From assembly GCA_040766745.1 (NCBI GenBank), contig JAXGPX010000001.1:124001-188000 (forward strand): DNA of 64,000 nt, written 5' to 3'. The notes beneath the pieces were generated by a model. It worked only from the letters and a program-made list of their open reading frames with translations. It was not told the origin of the DNA and searched no databases. This DNA is from JAXGPX01 sp040766745 (GTDB lineage Bacteria > Bacillota > Sulfobacillia > Fermentithermobacillales > Fermentithermobacillaceae). Positions 8,301-17,243 of the stretch are shown piece after piece (the first letter of the stretch is position 1; each line of letters begins with the position of its first letter). The position numbers were made by a program, and so were the translations under genes.

Positions 8301-9629
8301 TTGGAGCACAATAATAGAACAAAGTTCTTGGGAATTGCTTTGTCAATTCTGGTTCTGGCCATTGTATCATCAAGCCCCTTTCGAATGGCCTTTTCTTTTC
8401 CAGACGCAATATCAGTTGCTACAGGAGAGCTGTTCACCATTGATACAGGCTTTCCTGTGGTTTCGGCGCACTCTCCAAACGCCTCATCGGTTGAGACCCA
8501 CCCCTGGGCACACTTACCCACCAAGCTTGTTTTTCAAGGAGAAGCGCCAGGTAGTTTCCCAGTAGAATTCAGACTTTTTGGACTTATACCTATCCGTAGG
8601 GTATCTCTCATTGTCGAAGAACCGGTAATGGTTATACCCGGAGGGCATTCAATCGGTGTTATTCTGAGGAGCCAGGGTGTGGTAGTAACAGGGTTTGCAC
8701 CTGTTGAAACCATAGACGGACGCCAGGTATGGCCTGCCAAAAACTCAGGCGCTGAAGTCGGAGATGTCATTTTGTCTGTAGGTGACCGGAAAATCAGAGG
8801 CAAAGAGGATTTGTCCCTGGCAGTAGATGCTGCAGGCAGAACAGGGCAATGGCTGGATATTCTGTTTGAAAAACCTGACGGGTCTGTATCCAGAAAAGTC
8901 ATAATGCCTGTTCAGCACAAAGACGGCGGGTATCGGTTAGGGCTTTTGGTAAAAGACTCATTGGCAGGTGTGGGAACCTTAACTTTCTATCAGGAATCCA
9001 CTAGCTTGTATACAGCTTTGGGCCATGTCATATCAGATGGTGACTCGAGGCGCCCTCTCGCTATGAAAGAGGGCCAAATAGTAAGGTCAACTGTTACAGG
9101 AGTCCAGCCTAGCAGAAAAGGCAGGCCAGGCGAGTTTCTAGGAGTATTTGTCGAAGGCCAGGATGTCATCGGGAACATAATGAACAACGGATCCTGTGGA
9201 ATTAGCGGGGTATTAAACCAATCATTATTTAACCCGTTTTATACTGAGGCGATTCCTCTCGGATTACCGGGCCAGCTTAAAAAGGGGCCAGCTGAAGTCC
9301 TTACTACTATTAACGGCCGGCAGATTGAGAAATTCTCGGTAGAAATTGAAAGCGTTTTTTCAGGCCCCGGGATTTCGTCAAAAGGATTCATGGTAAGAAT
9401 CACAGACGATCGGCTCTTGGCGGTAACCGGCGGGATTGTTCAGGGAATGAGCGGCAGCCCCATAATCCAGGATGGGCGTTTGGTAGGAGCTATTACCCAT
9501 GTACTTGTGAATGATCCTGCGAGAGGTTACGGTACTTTTGCCCAATGGATGGCAGAAGAAGCCTATATTGCAGCTCCGGGCAGCGCAGAAGATGCAAATT
9601 ACAGAGCCGCCCTAAGCATTTCGCAATAG
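8301..9629 (+). CDS. spoIVB: SpoIVB peptidase (sigma-K checkpoint protease)
   Basis: A forespore-secreted S55 serine protease that signals to the mother cell and triggers pro-sigma-K processing. The protein has an N-terminal membrane anchor, a PDZ domain (around VWPAKNSGAEVGDVILSV) and a C-terminal protease domain. The catalytic serine is in GMSGSPIIQDGRLVGAITHV and the histidine in ALGHVISDG. I choose TTG 8301 because GGGGGGTG (8285-8292) is eight bases upstream; the reading frame also extends to 8232, overlapping recN. About 442 residues, normal for the family. Confidence 0.93.
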   Translation: MEHNNRTKFLGIALSILVLAIVSSSPFRMAFSFPDAISVATGELFTIDTGFPVVSAHSPNASSVETHPWAHLPTKLVFQGEAPGSFPVEFRLFGLIPIRRVSLIVEEPVMVIPGGHSIGVILRSQGVVVTGFAPVETIDGRQVWPAKNSGAEVGDVILSVGDRKIRGKEDLSLAVDAAGRTGQWLDILFEKPDGSVSRKVIMPVQHKDGGYRLGLLVKDSLAGVGTLTFYQESTSLYTALGHVISDGDSRRPLAMKEGQIVRSTVTGVQPSRKGRPGEFLGVFVEGQDVIGNIMNNGSCGISGVLNQSLFNPFYTEAIPLGLPGQLKKGPAEVLTTINGRQIEKFSVEIESVFSGPGISSKGFMVRITDDRLLAVTGGIVQGMSGSPIIQDGRLVGAITHVLVNDPARGYGTFAQWMAEEAYIAAPGSAEDANYRAALSISQ

Positions 9630-9762
9630 TCGTAAGAATCGGAATATATTCTAAAAAAGGGTTCTTGTCAAAAACGGAGAACATATATACAATAGTTGGC
9701 AGGGACTGTAAAAAAGATGAAACCATGGAATACACACCCAGAAAGTAGGGAGAGGGGTATAC

Positions 9763-10527
9763 ATGATGCAGAGAATTCGCGTTCTGGTTGTAGACGACAA
9801 CAGAGAATTTGCAGATCTATTGCAGGAATACCTTCAAAAGCAAGATGACATGGAAGTAGTTGGTGTGGCTTACAATGGCCTCGAGGCACTTGAACTAATC
9901 GATGAGTTTTCGCCTGATATCGTTATTCTGGATATTATCATGCCCTACCTTGACGGTATTGGTGTTCTTGAGCAGCTGGGCGGCCAGCAGCTTTCAAAAC
10001 GCCCCAGAATCGTAATGTTGACAGCATTTGGCCAGGAATCTATTACACACAGGGTTCTTGAGTTAGGAGCCGACTACTACATATTAAAGCCGTTTGATTT
10101 AGACATACTTATTGAAAGGATCAGGCAATTGGCCACGGGAAAAACAGTTCTCCCTAAACCTCTGGCTGTCAAGGACAAGGAAAAGACACAAGATTCCAGA
10201 GTAACATCTATCATGCACGAGCTTGGGATCCCTGCCCATATCAAAGGCTACATGTATTTAAGAGACGCCATCATAATGGTAACCTCTAAGGTGGAACTTC
10301 TTTCCAGGATTACAAAGGAACTTTATCCGACAATTGCCGAGAAGTATTCAACTACCCCCAGCAGAGTGGAAAGGGCAATACGCCACGCCATTGAAGTGGC
10401 CTGGGTCAGAGGCAATGTTGAGTTTATTCAAAAAATGTTTGGGCATACAATTAGCCAGGATAAAGGCAAACCCACCAATTCTGAGTTTATTGCCATGGTT
10501 GCAGACAAGCTCAGGCTTGGTGCATAA
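9763..10527 (+). CDS. spo0A: Stage 0 sporulation protein A, master response regulator
   Basis: The phosphorelay end point that decides entry into sporulation. The receiver domain (residues 1-125) shows VVDDNREFADLL, the phospho-acceptor in IVILDIIMP and the K of YILKPFD. The Spo0A-specific DNA-binding domain (about 145-254) begins at IMHELGIPAHIKGYMYLRDAI. Length 254 matches the family. Upstream, TTGTCAAAAA near 9665 resembles a 0A box (TTGTCRAA), which would fit autoregulation, but this is a single degenerate site. Confidence 0.97.
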   Translation: MMQRIRVLVVDDNREFADLLQEYLQKQDDMEVVGVAYNGLEALELIDEFSPDIVILDIIMPYLDGIGVLEQLGGQQLSKRPRIVMLTAFGQESITHRVLELGADYYILKPFDLDILIERIRQLATGKTVLPKPLAVKDKEKTQDSRVTSIMHELGIPAHIKGYMYLRDAIIMVTSKVELLSRITKELYPTIAEKYSTTPSRVERAIRHAIEVAWVRGNVEFIQKMFGHTISQDKGKPTNSEFIAMVADKLRLGA

Positions 10528-10580
10528 AAAGAGGATCATTACCCCTGTCGTTGAACTTATTTGGGCGGGGGTGAAATGGA

Positions 10581-12317
10581 ATGCATGGTACCAGGGCCAA
10601 CTTGCTCGATCATATCCTGAATTCAACTCATGATGCCATTGTGGCTATTAATATCGAAGGCAATGTTTCTGTGTTCAATAATGCTGCAGAAAGATTATCA
10701 GGCAAGAAGGCCGGCGATGTTCTAGGAAAGCCTGTTAGGGAAGCTATCCCCAACACGCGGCTTGATCAAATACTTGCCACAGGCGTTTCGGAAATTAACC
10801 AGAAACAAGTTCTGGCTGATACCATTGTGGTAACTAACAGAGTCCCTGTAAGGGATCTCAATGGCAATCTGGTTGGGGCTGTAGCTGTATTTAGGGACAT
10901 TACAGAGCTAAGAGACCTTGCTGAGGAGATCACGAACCTTAAACAAATCAAGTCTTTGCTTTCTGCAGTGATCCAGTCTACTCAGGACGCAATTTCAGTA
11001 GTAGACCAATTTGGCAACGGCCTATTAATCAATCCTGCATATACAAGGCTTATCGGGTTTTCGGAACAGGACATTATTGGGCGCCCTGCTACAGTCGATA
11101 TTGCTGAAGGCGAAAGCGTCCACCTTGAGGTGTTGAGAACCAAGAAGCCTGTTACAAATGCCAGAATGAAAGTAGGGCCCATGAAACGCCCGGTTATTGT
11201 AAACGGTGCCCCGGTTATTGTAGACGGAGAACTCAAGGGCAGTGTTGCTGTGATTCGCGATGTCTCCGAAATCATGCAGTTAACTGACGAACTAGAGAGA
11301 ATCAAGAGCATAGTACGTGGTTTTGAACCCAAGTATTCCTTTGATGATGTTGTAACAGAAAGCCCCCTTATGATACAGGCAGTTGAACAAGCCAAGCGTG
11401 TATCCACAACCCCTGTAACCGTCTTGTTGCGCGGCGAAAGCGGTACCGGAAAAGAACTGTTTGCCCATGCTATTCACCGGGCGTCACCAAGGCGTAGTAA
11501 GCCTTTTGTAAGGGTAAACTGTGCATCGTTGCCTAAGAGCCTTCTTGAATCAGAACTCTTTGGATATGTAGAAGGGGCTTTTACAGGGGCTAGAAAAGGC
11601 GGCAGAAAAGGGCTCTTTCAAGAAGCTGACGGCGGTACGTTATTTCTTGACGAAATCGGAGTCATGGATCTTTCGGCCCAGGCAAGCCTCCTCCGGGTAC
11701 TTCAAGAAAAAGAGATTATGAGGATAGGTGATTCAAAGCCGACGCCTGTAGACGTAAGGGTAATAGCTGCTACCAATGTCCCACTTGAACAAATGGTTGC
11801 ATCAGGAAACTTCAGGGAAGATCTGTATTACAGGCTCAACGTGATTCCGATTTTCATCCCGCCACTCAGGCAGCGGCCAGAGGATTTCCCGGGGTTATGC
11901 AGCCACCTTTTACGAAAACTCAACCAGAGCTATGGAAGATCAGTAACCGGAGTAGACGATGAGGTCATGAGGATGCTCAAATCCCATAAATGGCCCGGCA
12001 ATGTAAGAGAGCTGGAAAATGTGCTGGGCAGAGCCATTATCAACATGAAATACCAGGATGAAATCATAGGAGCAGAGCATCTTCCTCCCCTGGGGTGGGG
12101 AGTCTACCGGCCTCAGCAGGAACCGGAAGCATCAACAGGTTCTGCAGATTCCGAGGTAGGCTCATTACGCAAGGCTATTGAACGGGCAGAGTTTGAGTCA
12201 ATCAGGCGTGCCTTGGAGCAAACCTCCTACAACAAGACTCGCGCGGCTAAATTGCTGGATATCAGCATCAGAAGCCTTTACTACAAAATGCAGAAATACG
12301 GCCTTACGAAAACATAG
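10581..12317 (+). CDS. Sigma-54-dependent transcriptional activator with two PAS domains
   Basis: A 578-residue enhancer-binding protein. Two PAS sensor domains (about residues 10-115 and 125-235) precede an AAA+ domain with Walker A GESGTGKE and the sigma-54-contacting loop as GAFTGA (GYVEGAFTGARKGG), then a Fis-type helix-turn-helix (TRAAKLLDISIRSLYYKM). There is no receiver domain, so it probably senses a small ligand or redox state directly. It sits just upstream of a perfect sigma-54 promoter for an amino acid dehydrogenase, which makes a BkdR-like role in branched-chain amino acid catabolism likely. The ATG at 10581 follows GGGCGGGGG; other nearby starts are out of frame. Confidence 0.93.
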   Translation: MHGTRANLLDHILNSTHDAIVAINIEGNVSVFNNAAERLSGKKAGDVLGKPVREAIPNTRLDQILATGVSEINQKQVLADTIVVTNRVPVRDLNGNLVGAVAVFRDITELRDLAEEITNLKQIKSLLSAVIQSTQDAISVVDQFGNGLLINPAYTRLIGFSEQDIIGRPATVDIAEGESVHLEVLRTKKPVTNARMKVGPMKRPVIVNGAPVIVDGELKGSVAVIRDVSEIMQLTDELERIKSIVRGFEPKYSFDDVVTESPLMIQAVEQAKRVSTTPVTVLLRGESGTGKELFAHAIHRASPRRSKPFVRVNCASLPKSLLESELFGYVEGAFTGARKGGRKGLFQEADGGTLFLDEIGVMDLSAQASLLRVLQEKEIMRIGDSKPTPVDVRVIAATNVPLEQMVASGNFREDLYYRLNVIPIFIPPLRQRPEDFPGLCSHLLRKLNQSYGRSVTGVDDEVMRMLKSHKWPGNVRELENVLGRAIINMKYQDEIIGAEHLPPLGWGVYRPQQEPEASTGSADSEVGSLRKAIERAEFESIRRALEQTSYNKTRAAKLLDISIRSLYYKMQKYGLTKT

Positions 12318-12376
12318 AGATTATTCTTCCCGTCTGATCGTGAAAAAACCGACAAAGTTTATGCGCAGTTTATTGC

Positions 12377-12392
12377 AGGCATGGTCATGCCT
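12377..12392. promoter_or_regulatory. Palindrome, candidate enhancer site for the sigma-54 activator
   Basis: AGGCATG-GT-CATGCCT is a perfect 7-base inverted repeat about 115 bases before the -24 element. This is the distance at which sigma-54 activators usually bind. The assignment to the neighbouring activator is inference. Confidence 0.4.
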
Positions 12393-12507
12393 ATATGCAT
12401 TTGGTTGCACAACTCTTGAGTTGGACTCTGTATCGAAAACCTCCTTTCTCTACCAGCCTGCAAGGCTAAGCTCTCATTTCCAATGAATTGCAGATACATC
12501 TATAATC

Positions 12508-12523
12508 TGGCATGATTCTTGCT
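12508..12523 (+). promoter_or_regulatory. Sigma-54 (-24/-12) promoter
   Basis: TGGCAT-GATTC-TTGCT matches the consensus TGGCAY-N5-TTGCW, with the invariant GG (12509-12510) and GC (12521-12522) exactly ten bases apart. It lies 74 bases upstream of the dehydrogenase start and downstream of the gene for a sigma-54 activator. Confidence 0.8.
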
Positions 12524-12596
12524 TTCTACTGTTATCAGCAGGTATACGGGTTTGCCTCACCTGCCGGAAAACCAACATGTAAGAAGGGGGATTCAT

Positions 12597-13664
12597 ATGG
12601 CTGTATTCAACTCAATGGAGACACATGGGTATGAGCAAGTGGTTTTCAACTACGACAAAGTATCAGGCCTTAGGACCATAATTGCAATTCATGATACCAC
12701 TATGGGGCCGTCTCTCGGAGGCGCAAGAATGTGGCCCTACAAGTCAGAAGAAGAGGCTCTTACAGATGCACTGCGGTTGGCGCGCGGCATGACCTACAAG
12801 AGCGCTGCAATGGGGCTTAACCTTGGTGGAGGCAAGGCTGTCATAATCGGCGATCCCAGGAAAGACAAAACTGAAGAGATTTTCCGGGCTTTTGGAAAGT
12901 TCGTAAACACCCTCGGCGGCAGGTATATCACTGCTGAGGACGTAGGCACGACAACTGACGACATGGAGATCATAAAGTCAGCAACAGACCATGTTGTAGG
13001 ACTTGCCGGAACCAGTGGGAATCCGTCTCCAATAACAGCGTTTGGCACGTTCAGGGCTATGGAGGCATGTGTACGAGAAGTATTTGGCAACGAAAGCCTA
13101 GCCGGAAGAAAAGTTGCAGTTCAAGGAGTTGGCAACGTAGGGTATTTTCTTACCGAAAGGCTGCTTGAGGCAGGAGCGCAAGTTTACGCAGCCGATATTT
13201 TCCCTGAAAAAGTGCAAAAGGCTGTTGAACTGGGCGCCCGTGCTGTATCACCAGAAGATATTTTCGATCTGGACTGCGATATTTTTGCTCCGTGTGCCCT
13301 TGGAGGCGTTATCAATGATGAAACTGTGGAAAGGCTCAAGGCCAAGATTGTATGCGGCAGTGCCAACAATCAGCTCCTTGAAGAACGGCATGCCATGGCG
13401 CTTGCCAATCACAACATACTTTACGCTCCTGATTTTGTGGCCAACGGCGGTGGAGTCATTAACGTTGCCTGCGAGTTGGCCCCAGGCGGCTATAATCGGG
13501 ATTTGGCCCTGTCAAAGGTATCCAGAATATATGACATTTTGATCAGAGTATTCCAAATAGCCAAAGAGCGTGAAATTGGTACCAATCAAGCTGCAAATGC
13601 GCTGGCTGAAGACAGAATCAGAAAAGCCCTTGAGCAAAAAAGAATATACATGCCCTCTGCTTAG
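12597..13664 (+). CDS. Leucine/branched-chain (Glu/Leu/Phe/Val family) amino acid dehydrogenase
   Basis: NAD-dependent oxidative deamination of an amino acid to a 2-oxoacid. The 355-residue length fits leucine/valine dehydrogenases rather than the longer glutamate enzymes. Visible are GGGKAVI with the catalytic lysine of the GGGK motif, TAEDVGTTTDDM, and the Rossmann motif VQGVGNVGY. The start is ATG 12597 behind AAGAAGGGGG; the reading frame extends upstream but through the sigma-54 promoter. Together with the oxidoreductase genes that follow, it forms a route from branched-chain amino acids to acyl-CoA. Confidence 0.9.
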   Translation: MAVFNSMETHGYEQVVFNYDKVSGLRTIIAIHDTTMGPSLGGARMWPYKSEEEALTDALRLARGMTYKSAAMGLNLGGGKAVIIGDPRKDKTEEIFRAFGKFVNTLGGRYITAEDVGTTTDDMEIIKSATDHVVGLAGTSGNPSPITAFGTFRAMEACVREVFGNESLAGRKVAVQGVGNVGYFLTERLLEAGAQVYAADIFPEKVQKAVELGARAVSPEDIFDLDCDIFAPCALGGVINDETVERLKAKIVCGSANNQLLEERHAMALANHNILYAPDFVANGGGVINVACELAPGGYNRDLALSKVSRIYDILIRVFQIAKEREIGTNQAANALAEDRIRKALEQKRIYMPSA

Positions 13665-13710
13665 TCGACACGCCCTAGAGGCGCAGGAGGAGAAGAGAGG
13701 GGGGAATAGA

Positions 13711-13923
13711 TTGGAGAAACGGGTCATTTTCAGACAAGACAACTGCAAGAGCTGTGAATTGTGCTTGGAGGTATGCCCGAAGAAGATCATCAAACTAAAA
13801 GACGAACTTAACCGGCTGGGGTACCGCCCTGCATGGGTAGAAGATAGTGATCAGGAGTTGTGCATAAGCTGTGCCCTTTGTGCCCGAATGTGTCCCGATG
13901 CCGTTATCGAGGTATTCAGGTAA
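13711..13923 (+). CDS. 2-Oxoacid:ferredoxin oxidoreductase, ferredoxin-like delta subunit
   Basis: A 70-residue protein with two [4Fe-4S] motifs, CKSCELCLEVCP and CISCALCARMCP. It passes electrons from the catalytic subunits to ferredoxin. The TTG start at 13711 follows GAGGGGGG; the frame runs further upstream inside the dehydrogenase gene but without a start signal. It opens the delta-alpha-beta-gamma gene set of the complex. Confidence 0.92.
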   Translation: MEKRVIFRQDNCKSCELCLEVCPKKIIKLKDELNRLGYRPAWVEDSDQELCISCALCARMCPDAVIEVFR

Positions 13924-13943
13924 ACAAACAGGAGGTGATCATA

Positions 13944-15056
13944 GTGGCTGAACCAATCCTAATGAAAGGCAACGAAGCTATTGCCGAAGCTGCGATTCGT
14001 GCAGGATGCAGGTTTTTCTTTGGATATCCCATTACTCCCCAGAATGAAATTCCAGAGTATATGTCTAAACGGCTTGCACAGGCTGGAGGAGCATTTGTAC
14101 AGGCAGAAAGTGAAGTTTCTTCAATAAACATGGTATATGGAGCCGCAGGAGCCGGTGGCAGGGTCATGACTTCATCGTCTAGTCCTGGTATTTCATTGAT
14201 GCAGGAAGGTATTTCGTATTTGGCAGGGGCAGAGCTTCCGTGTGTCATTGTGAATATATCCAGAGGTGGCCCCGGCCTTGGGGGTATACAGCCATCCCAA
14301 TCAGACTACTTTCAGGCCACTAGAGGAGGCGGCCATGGCGACTACAGGCTCTTGGTGTACGGCCCGTCTACCATTCAGGAAGCTTGCGATCTTATGATGA
14401 AAGCTTTTGATGTAGCTGACAAGTACCGTAATCCGGTCATGCTCCTGGGCGACGGAATGATAGGCCAGATGATGGAGCCGGTGGTATTCCCTGACGTATC
14501 CAGTGCAACCGGGCCTGTTCCCAAGCCCTGGGCAACCACGGGAAATAAAGGGCGAAGCGCAAACCTGGTTACATCGATATACCTGGATCCCGAGGTTCTC
14601 GACGCCCATAACTGGAAACTCTTTGAGAAGTACCGGCGTATGGAGCAGGCAGAAGTAATGTATGAAATAAAATACGGCGATGATTCAGACTGGTTCCTTG
14701 TGGCATATGGCACCGTGGCCAGGATCTGTCTGTCTGTTGTTGAGAAGATGCGCAAAGAAGGAGTAAAGGTTGGCCTGGTCCGTCCAATTACCCTTTGGCC
14801 ATTCCCACAGAAGGCATTTTCCGAAGTTTTGGATAGAGCCAAGGGATTCTTGTGTGTAGAGATGTCTACGGGACAGATGGTTGAAGACGTGAGGCTGGCC
14901 GTTGCCGGCACGGTACCGGTGTATTTTTACGGTAGGACAGGGGGAGCAATTCCTCTTCCTAGGAACATTGAGAAGCGTGTATTGGATATGATTTCAGGCA
15001 AGCAGCCTACAGTGACCGATCGTCTTGACAATATACAAGGAGGTGGAGGGTTATGA
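13944..15056 (+). CDS. 2-Oxoacid:ferredoxin oxidoreductase alpha subunit
   Basis: The 370-residue alpha subunit of a KorA/VorA-type enzyme, which oxidatively decarboxylates 2-oxoacids to acyl-CoA with ferredoxin as acceptor. Landmarks are GNEAIAEAAIRAGCRFFFGYPITPQNEI at the N-terminus (key residues GYPITPQNE) and GAAGAGGRVMTSSSSPG. The GTG start at 13944 has GGAGGTGA in front. Linkage to the branched-chain dehydrogenase favours 2-ketoisovalerate-type substrates over 2-oxoglutarate, but sequence alone does not decide. Confidence 0.93.
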   Translation: MAEPILMKGNEAIAEAAIRAGCRFFFGYPITPQNEIPEYMSKRLAQAGGAFVQAESEVSSINMVYGAAGAGGRVMTSSSSPGISLMQEGISYLAGAELPCVIVNISRGGPGLGGIQPSQSDYFQATRGGGHGDYRLLVYGPSTIQEACDLMMKAFDVADKYRNPVMLLGDGMIGQMMEPVVFPDVSSATGPVPKPWATTGNKGRSANLVTSIYLDPEVLDAHNWKLFEKYRRMEQAEVMYEIKYGDDSDWFLVAYGTVARICLSVVEKMRKEGVKVGLVRPITLWPFPQKAFSEVLDRAKGFLCVEMSTGQMVEDVRLAVAGTVPVYFYGRTGGAIPLPRNIEKRVLDMISGKQPTVTDRLDNIQGGGGL

Positions 15057-15796
15057 AGCCTGTCTATTTGCGCCCGAAATCTCTAACTGATACTGTAACC
15101 CACTACTGTCCTGGATGCACCCATGGCATAGCCCACAGGTTGGTGGCCGAAACCATCGATGAGCTGGGAATTCAAGAAAAGGCCGTTGGTGTGGCATCAG
15201 TAGGGTGCTCAGTGTTTGCTTACAATTATTTCGACATCGATTTTCAGCAGGCGGCACACGGCCGGGCTCCTGCTGTGGCTACAGGTATCAAGCGAGTACT
15301 GTCTGACAGAATAGTCTTTGCGTATCAGGGAGACGGGGATCTTGCCTCGATAGGCGCGGCTGAAATAGTGCACGCGGCAGCCAGGCGCGAGAACATCACT
15401 ATAATTTTCATCAACAACGCTATCTACGGAATGACCGGAGGGCAAATGGCTCCCACTACCCTTCCGGAGCAAAAGACAACCACATCTCCTTTTGGAAGGG
15501 ATCCTGTCAGCCAGGGATACCCGTTGAGGATGTCTGAACTCTTGGCTACAATTGAGGGCGCATACTATATTGCCAGGTTCTCCCTTCATAACGCTGCAAA
15601 CATTCTGAGGGCCAAGAAGGGAATCAAGCAAGCTTTCTCTAATCAGATAGAAGGTAAGGGGTTCTCCTTGGTAGAACTATTATCAACGTGTCCAACCAAC
15701 TGGGGAATGACTCCTGTGAGTGCCCTCAAGTGGCTTGAGGCCCAGATGATTCCGGCTTACCCATTGGGCGAATTCACCTGCAAGGAGGGAAAGTAG
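15053..15796 (+). CDS. 2-Oxoacid:ferredoxin oxidoreductase beta subunit
   Basis: The 247-residue thiamine-diphosphate subunit. CPGCTHG near the N-terminus provides iron-sulfur ligands, and GDGDLASIG ... NNAIYGMTGGQ is the ThDP/Mg motif with the GGQ typical of KorB/VorB. Its ATG overlaps the alpha-subunit stop (ATGA), so the two are coupled. Confidence 0.94.
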   Translation: MKPVYLRPKSLTDTVTHYCPGCTHGIAHRLVAETIDELGIQEKAVGVASVGCSVFAYNYFDIDFQQAAHGRAPAVATGIKRVLSDRIVFAYQGDGDLASIGAAEIVHAAARRENITIIFINNAIYGMTGGQMAPTTLPEQKTTTSPFGRDPVSQGYPLRMSELLATIEGAYYIARFSLHNAANILRAKKGIKQAFSNQIEGKGFSLVELLSTCPTNWGMTPVSALKWLEAQMIPAYPLGEFTCKEGK

Positions 15797-15797
15797 C

Positions 15798-16343
15798 ATG
15801 AGTCACCAGGTTATTATGGCAGGATTCGGCGGTCAGGGAGTCATGTTAATCGGTACCCTCCTTACCTATGCAGGAATGCAAGAAGGAAAGGCAGTTTCTT
15901 GGCTGCCTTCATATGGCCCTGAAATGCGTGGGGGAACAGCAAACTGTTCTGTGTGTGTATCTGATACGCCTATTGCCTCACCGGTAGTTTCAGAACCTAC
16001 GGCTGTTGTTGCAATGAATTTGCCGTCTTATGAGAAATTCAGCAAGGCCTTGGTGCCCGGAGGTTGTCTTGTAGTTAACTCAAATCTTGCTAATGTCGAA
16101 AATACTCGTGAGGACATTGATTTTTACAGTATACCGGCCAATGAAGAGGCCGAAAACTTGGGTTCGGAACGGGTGGCTAACATGGTTTGCCTAGGGAGTC
16201 TATTGGGAGCTCAAGATATAGTGTGCCTTGACACAGTAATCGAAATCATGCCCAAAGTAATCCAGGAGAAATACCACCACCTTCTTGATCTTAACGTAAA
16301 GGCCCTTAAACGGGGGTTTGATTTGGCTCGAAAATCGAAGTAG
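15798..16343 (+). CDS. 2-Oxoacid:ferredoxin oxidoreductase gamma subunit
   Basis: A 181-residue KorC/VorC-type subunit. The N-terminal GFGGQGVMLIG and the segment SYGPEMRGGTANCSV are characteristic. It starts one base after the beta-subunit stop and completes a four-subunit complex. Confidence 0.94.
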   Translation: MSHQVIMAGFGGQGVMLIGTLLTYAGMQEGKAVSWLPSYGPEMRGGTANCSVCVSDTPIASPVVSEPTAVVAMNLPSYEKFSKALVPGGCLVVNSNLANVENTREDIDFYSIPANEEAENLGSERVANMVCLGSLLGAQDIVCLDTVIEIMPKVIQEKYHHLLDLNVKALKRGFDLARKSK

Positions 16344-16385
16344 CCGATGTTGGAGTTAGTCGGGGTTAGATTGTGAGGGGTAGTA

Positions 16386-17177
16386 GTGAGTACCAAGAGG
16401 ATAGTCAGTGTAAAGGACGTGGAGGAGCTTCTTGTATGCCTTCCCGGTATCCAGAAGGCCCGTGTTGTGGTAAATGACTGGGGTGCAATAGAAGAAATAC
16501 ACATCTTGACCGGATTGGATCGCAGCCCAAAGCAGATCGTACGAGATGTGCAGAGCGCTTTAAAAGCTCAATGGGACATAACCGTAGACCGCCGAAAAGT
16601 CTCTGTGGCCCAGGTGAAGACAAGTTTACCTGCGTCGCAGGGGCGCTTGAGGTATGTGGGATTAGAGGTAAAAAGCGATGCAAGAACGAGCAAGAGTGAG
16701 GTGTGTGTCACCCTTGAACGGAGCCAGGAGGATCAGGTGGCTACCTACAGTGGCAAGGTAGAAGCAGACGGAACTGAGATTTCCCTTCTTTCCGGAGTAG
16801 CACAGGCAACCTGCCTCGCCGTCAACCTCACAATTGAACCGCCTAACGCGTTTTTCGTAGACGATGTCAATCTGGTCAGCGTAGGCCACAAGAAGGCTGT
16901 AGCTGTACTGGTAGGTCTAGTTACACCCAAAAGAAACCATGAGGAACTCCTAGGATCTGCCCTGGTTCGAAGAGAGGCCAGGGAAGCCTCTGTCCGTGCC
17001 ACTCTGGATGCCATGAACCGGAGGCTGGAGGTTTTACCCCAGAGAGGTTCCCTTAAGGCAGTAGGCAAGGAAAAGGCGGCCGATGAGCAGTCTTCTGAAG
17101 TACCAGGTTTTTCGGAACAGCCTGAACTGACGCCTGAAGTCGAACCTGAACCGGAGCAATCTTCAAAATTAGAATAA
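16386..17177 (+). CDS. Conserved protein of unknown function
   Basis: A 263-residue soluble protein that I do not recognise. It starts with GTG at 16386, 42 bases after the oxidoreductase gamma subunit. The first 80 residues (LLVCLPGIQKARVVVNDWGAIEEIHIL ... IVRDVQSAL) look like a small alpha/beta domain of the kind that detects or transfers small ligands; residues 95-180 form a second beta-rich domain; the tail is rich in Glu, Pro and Ser (PELTPEVEPEPEQ). No signal peptide or membrane segment is seen. It could belong to the preceding operon or to spoIIM after it. Confidence 0.75.
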   Translation: MSTKRIVSVKDVEELLVCLPGIQKARVVVNDWGAIEEIHILTGLDRSPKQIVRDVQSALKAQWDITVDRRKVSVAQVKTSLPASQGRLRYVGLEVKSDARTSKSEVCVTLERSQEDQVATYSGKVEADGTEISLLSGVAQATCLAVNLTIEPPNAFFVDDVNLVSVGHKKAVAVLVGLVTPKRNHEELLGSALVRREAREASVRATLDAMNRRLEVLPQRGSLKAVGKEKAADEQSSEVPGFSEQPELTPEVEPEPEQSSKLE

Positions 17178-17243
17178 CTTGGTGGCCCTGTCTCATAAGT
17201 TTTTTCGAACCTAATTATGCAGAAAACACTTGGAGGCAGGGCC

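Noticed and set aside
14375..14911. Long minus-strand ORF (178 codons) within the oxidoreductase alpha gene
   Set aside because: The plus-strand protein has all family motifs; the minus frame is a shadow caused by codon bias.
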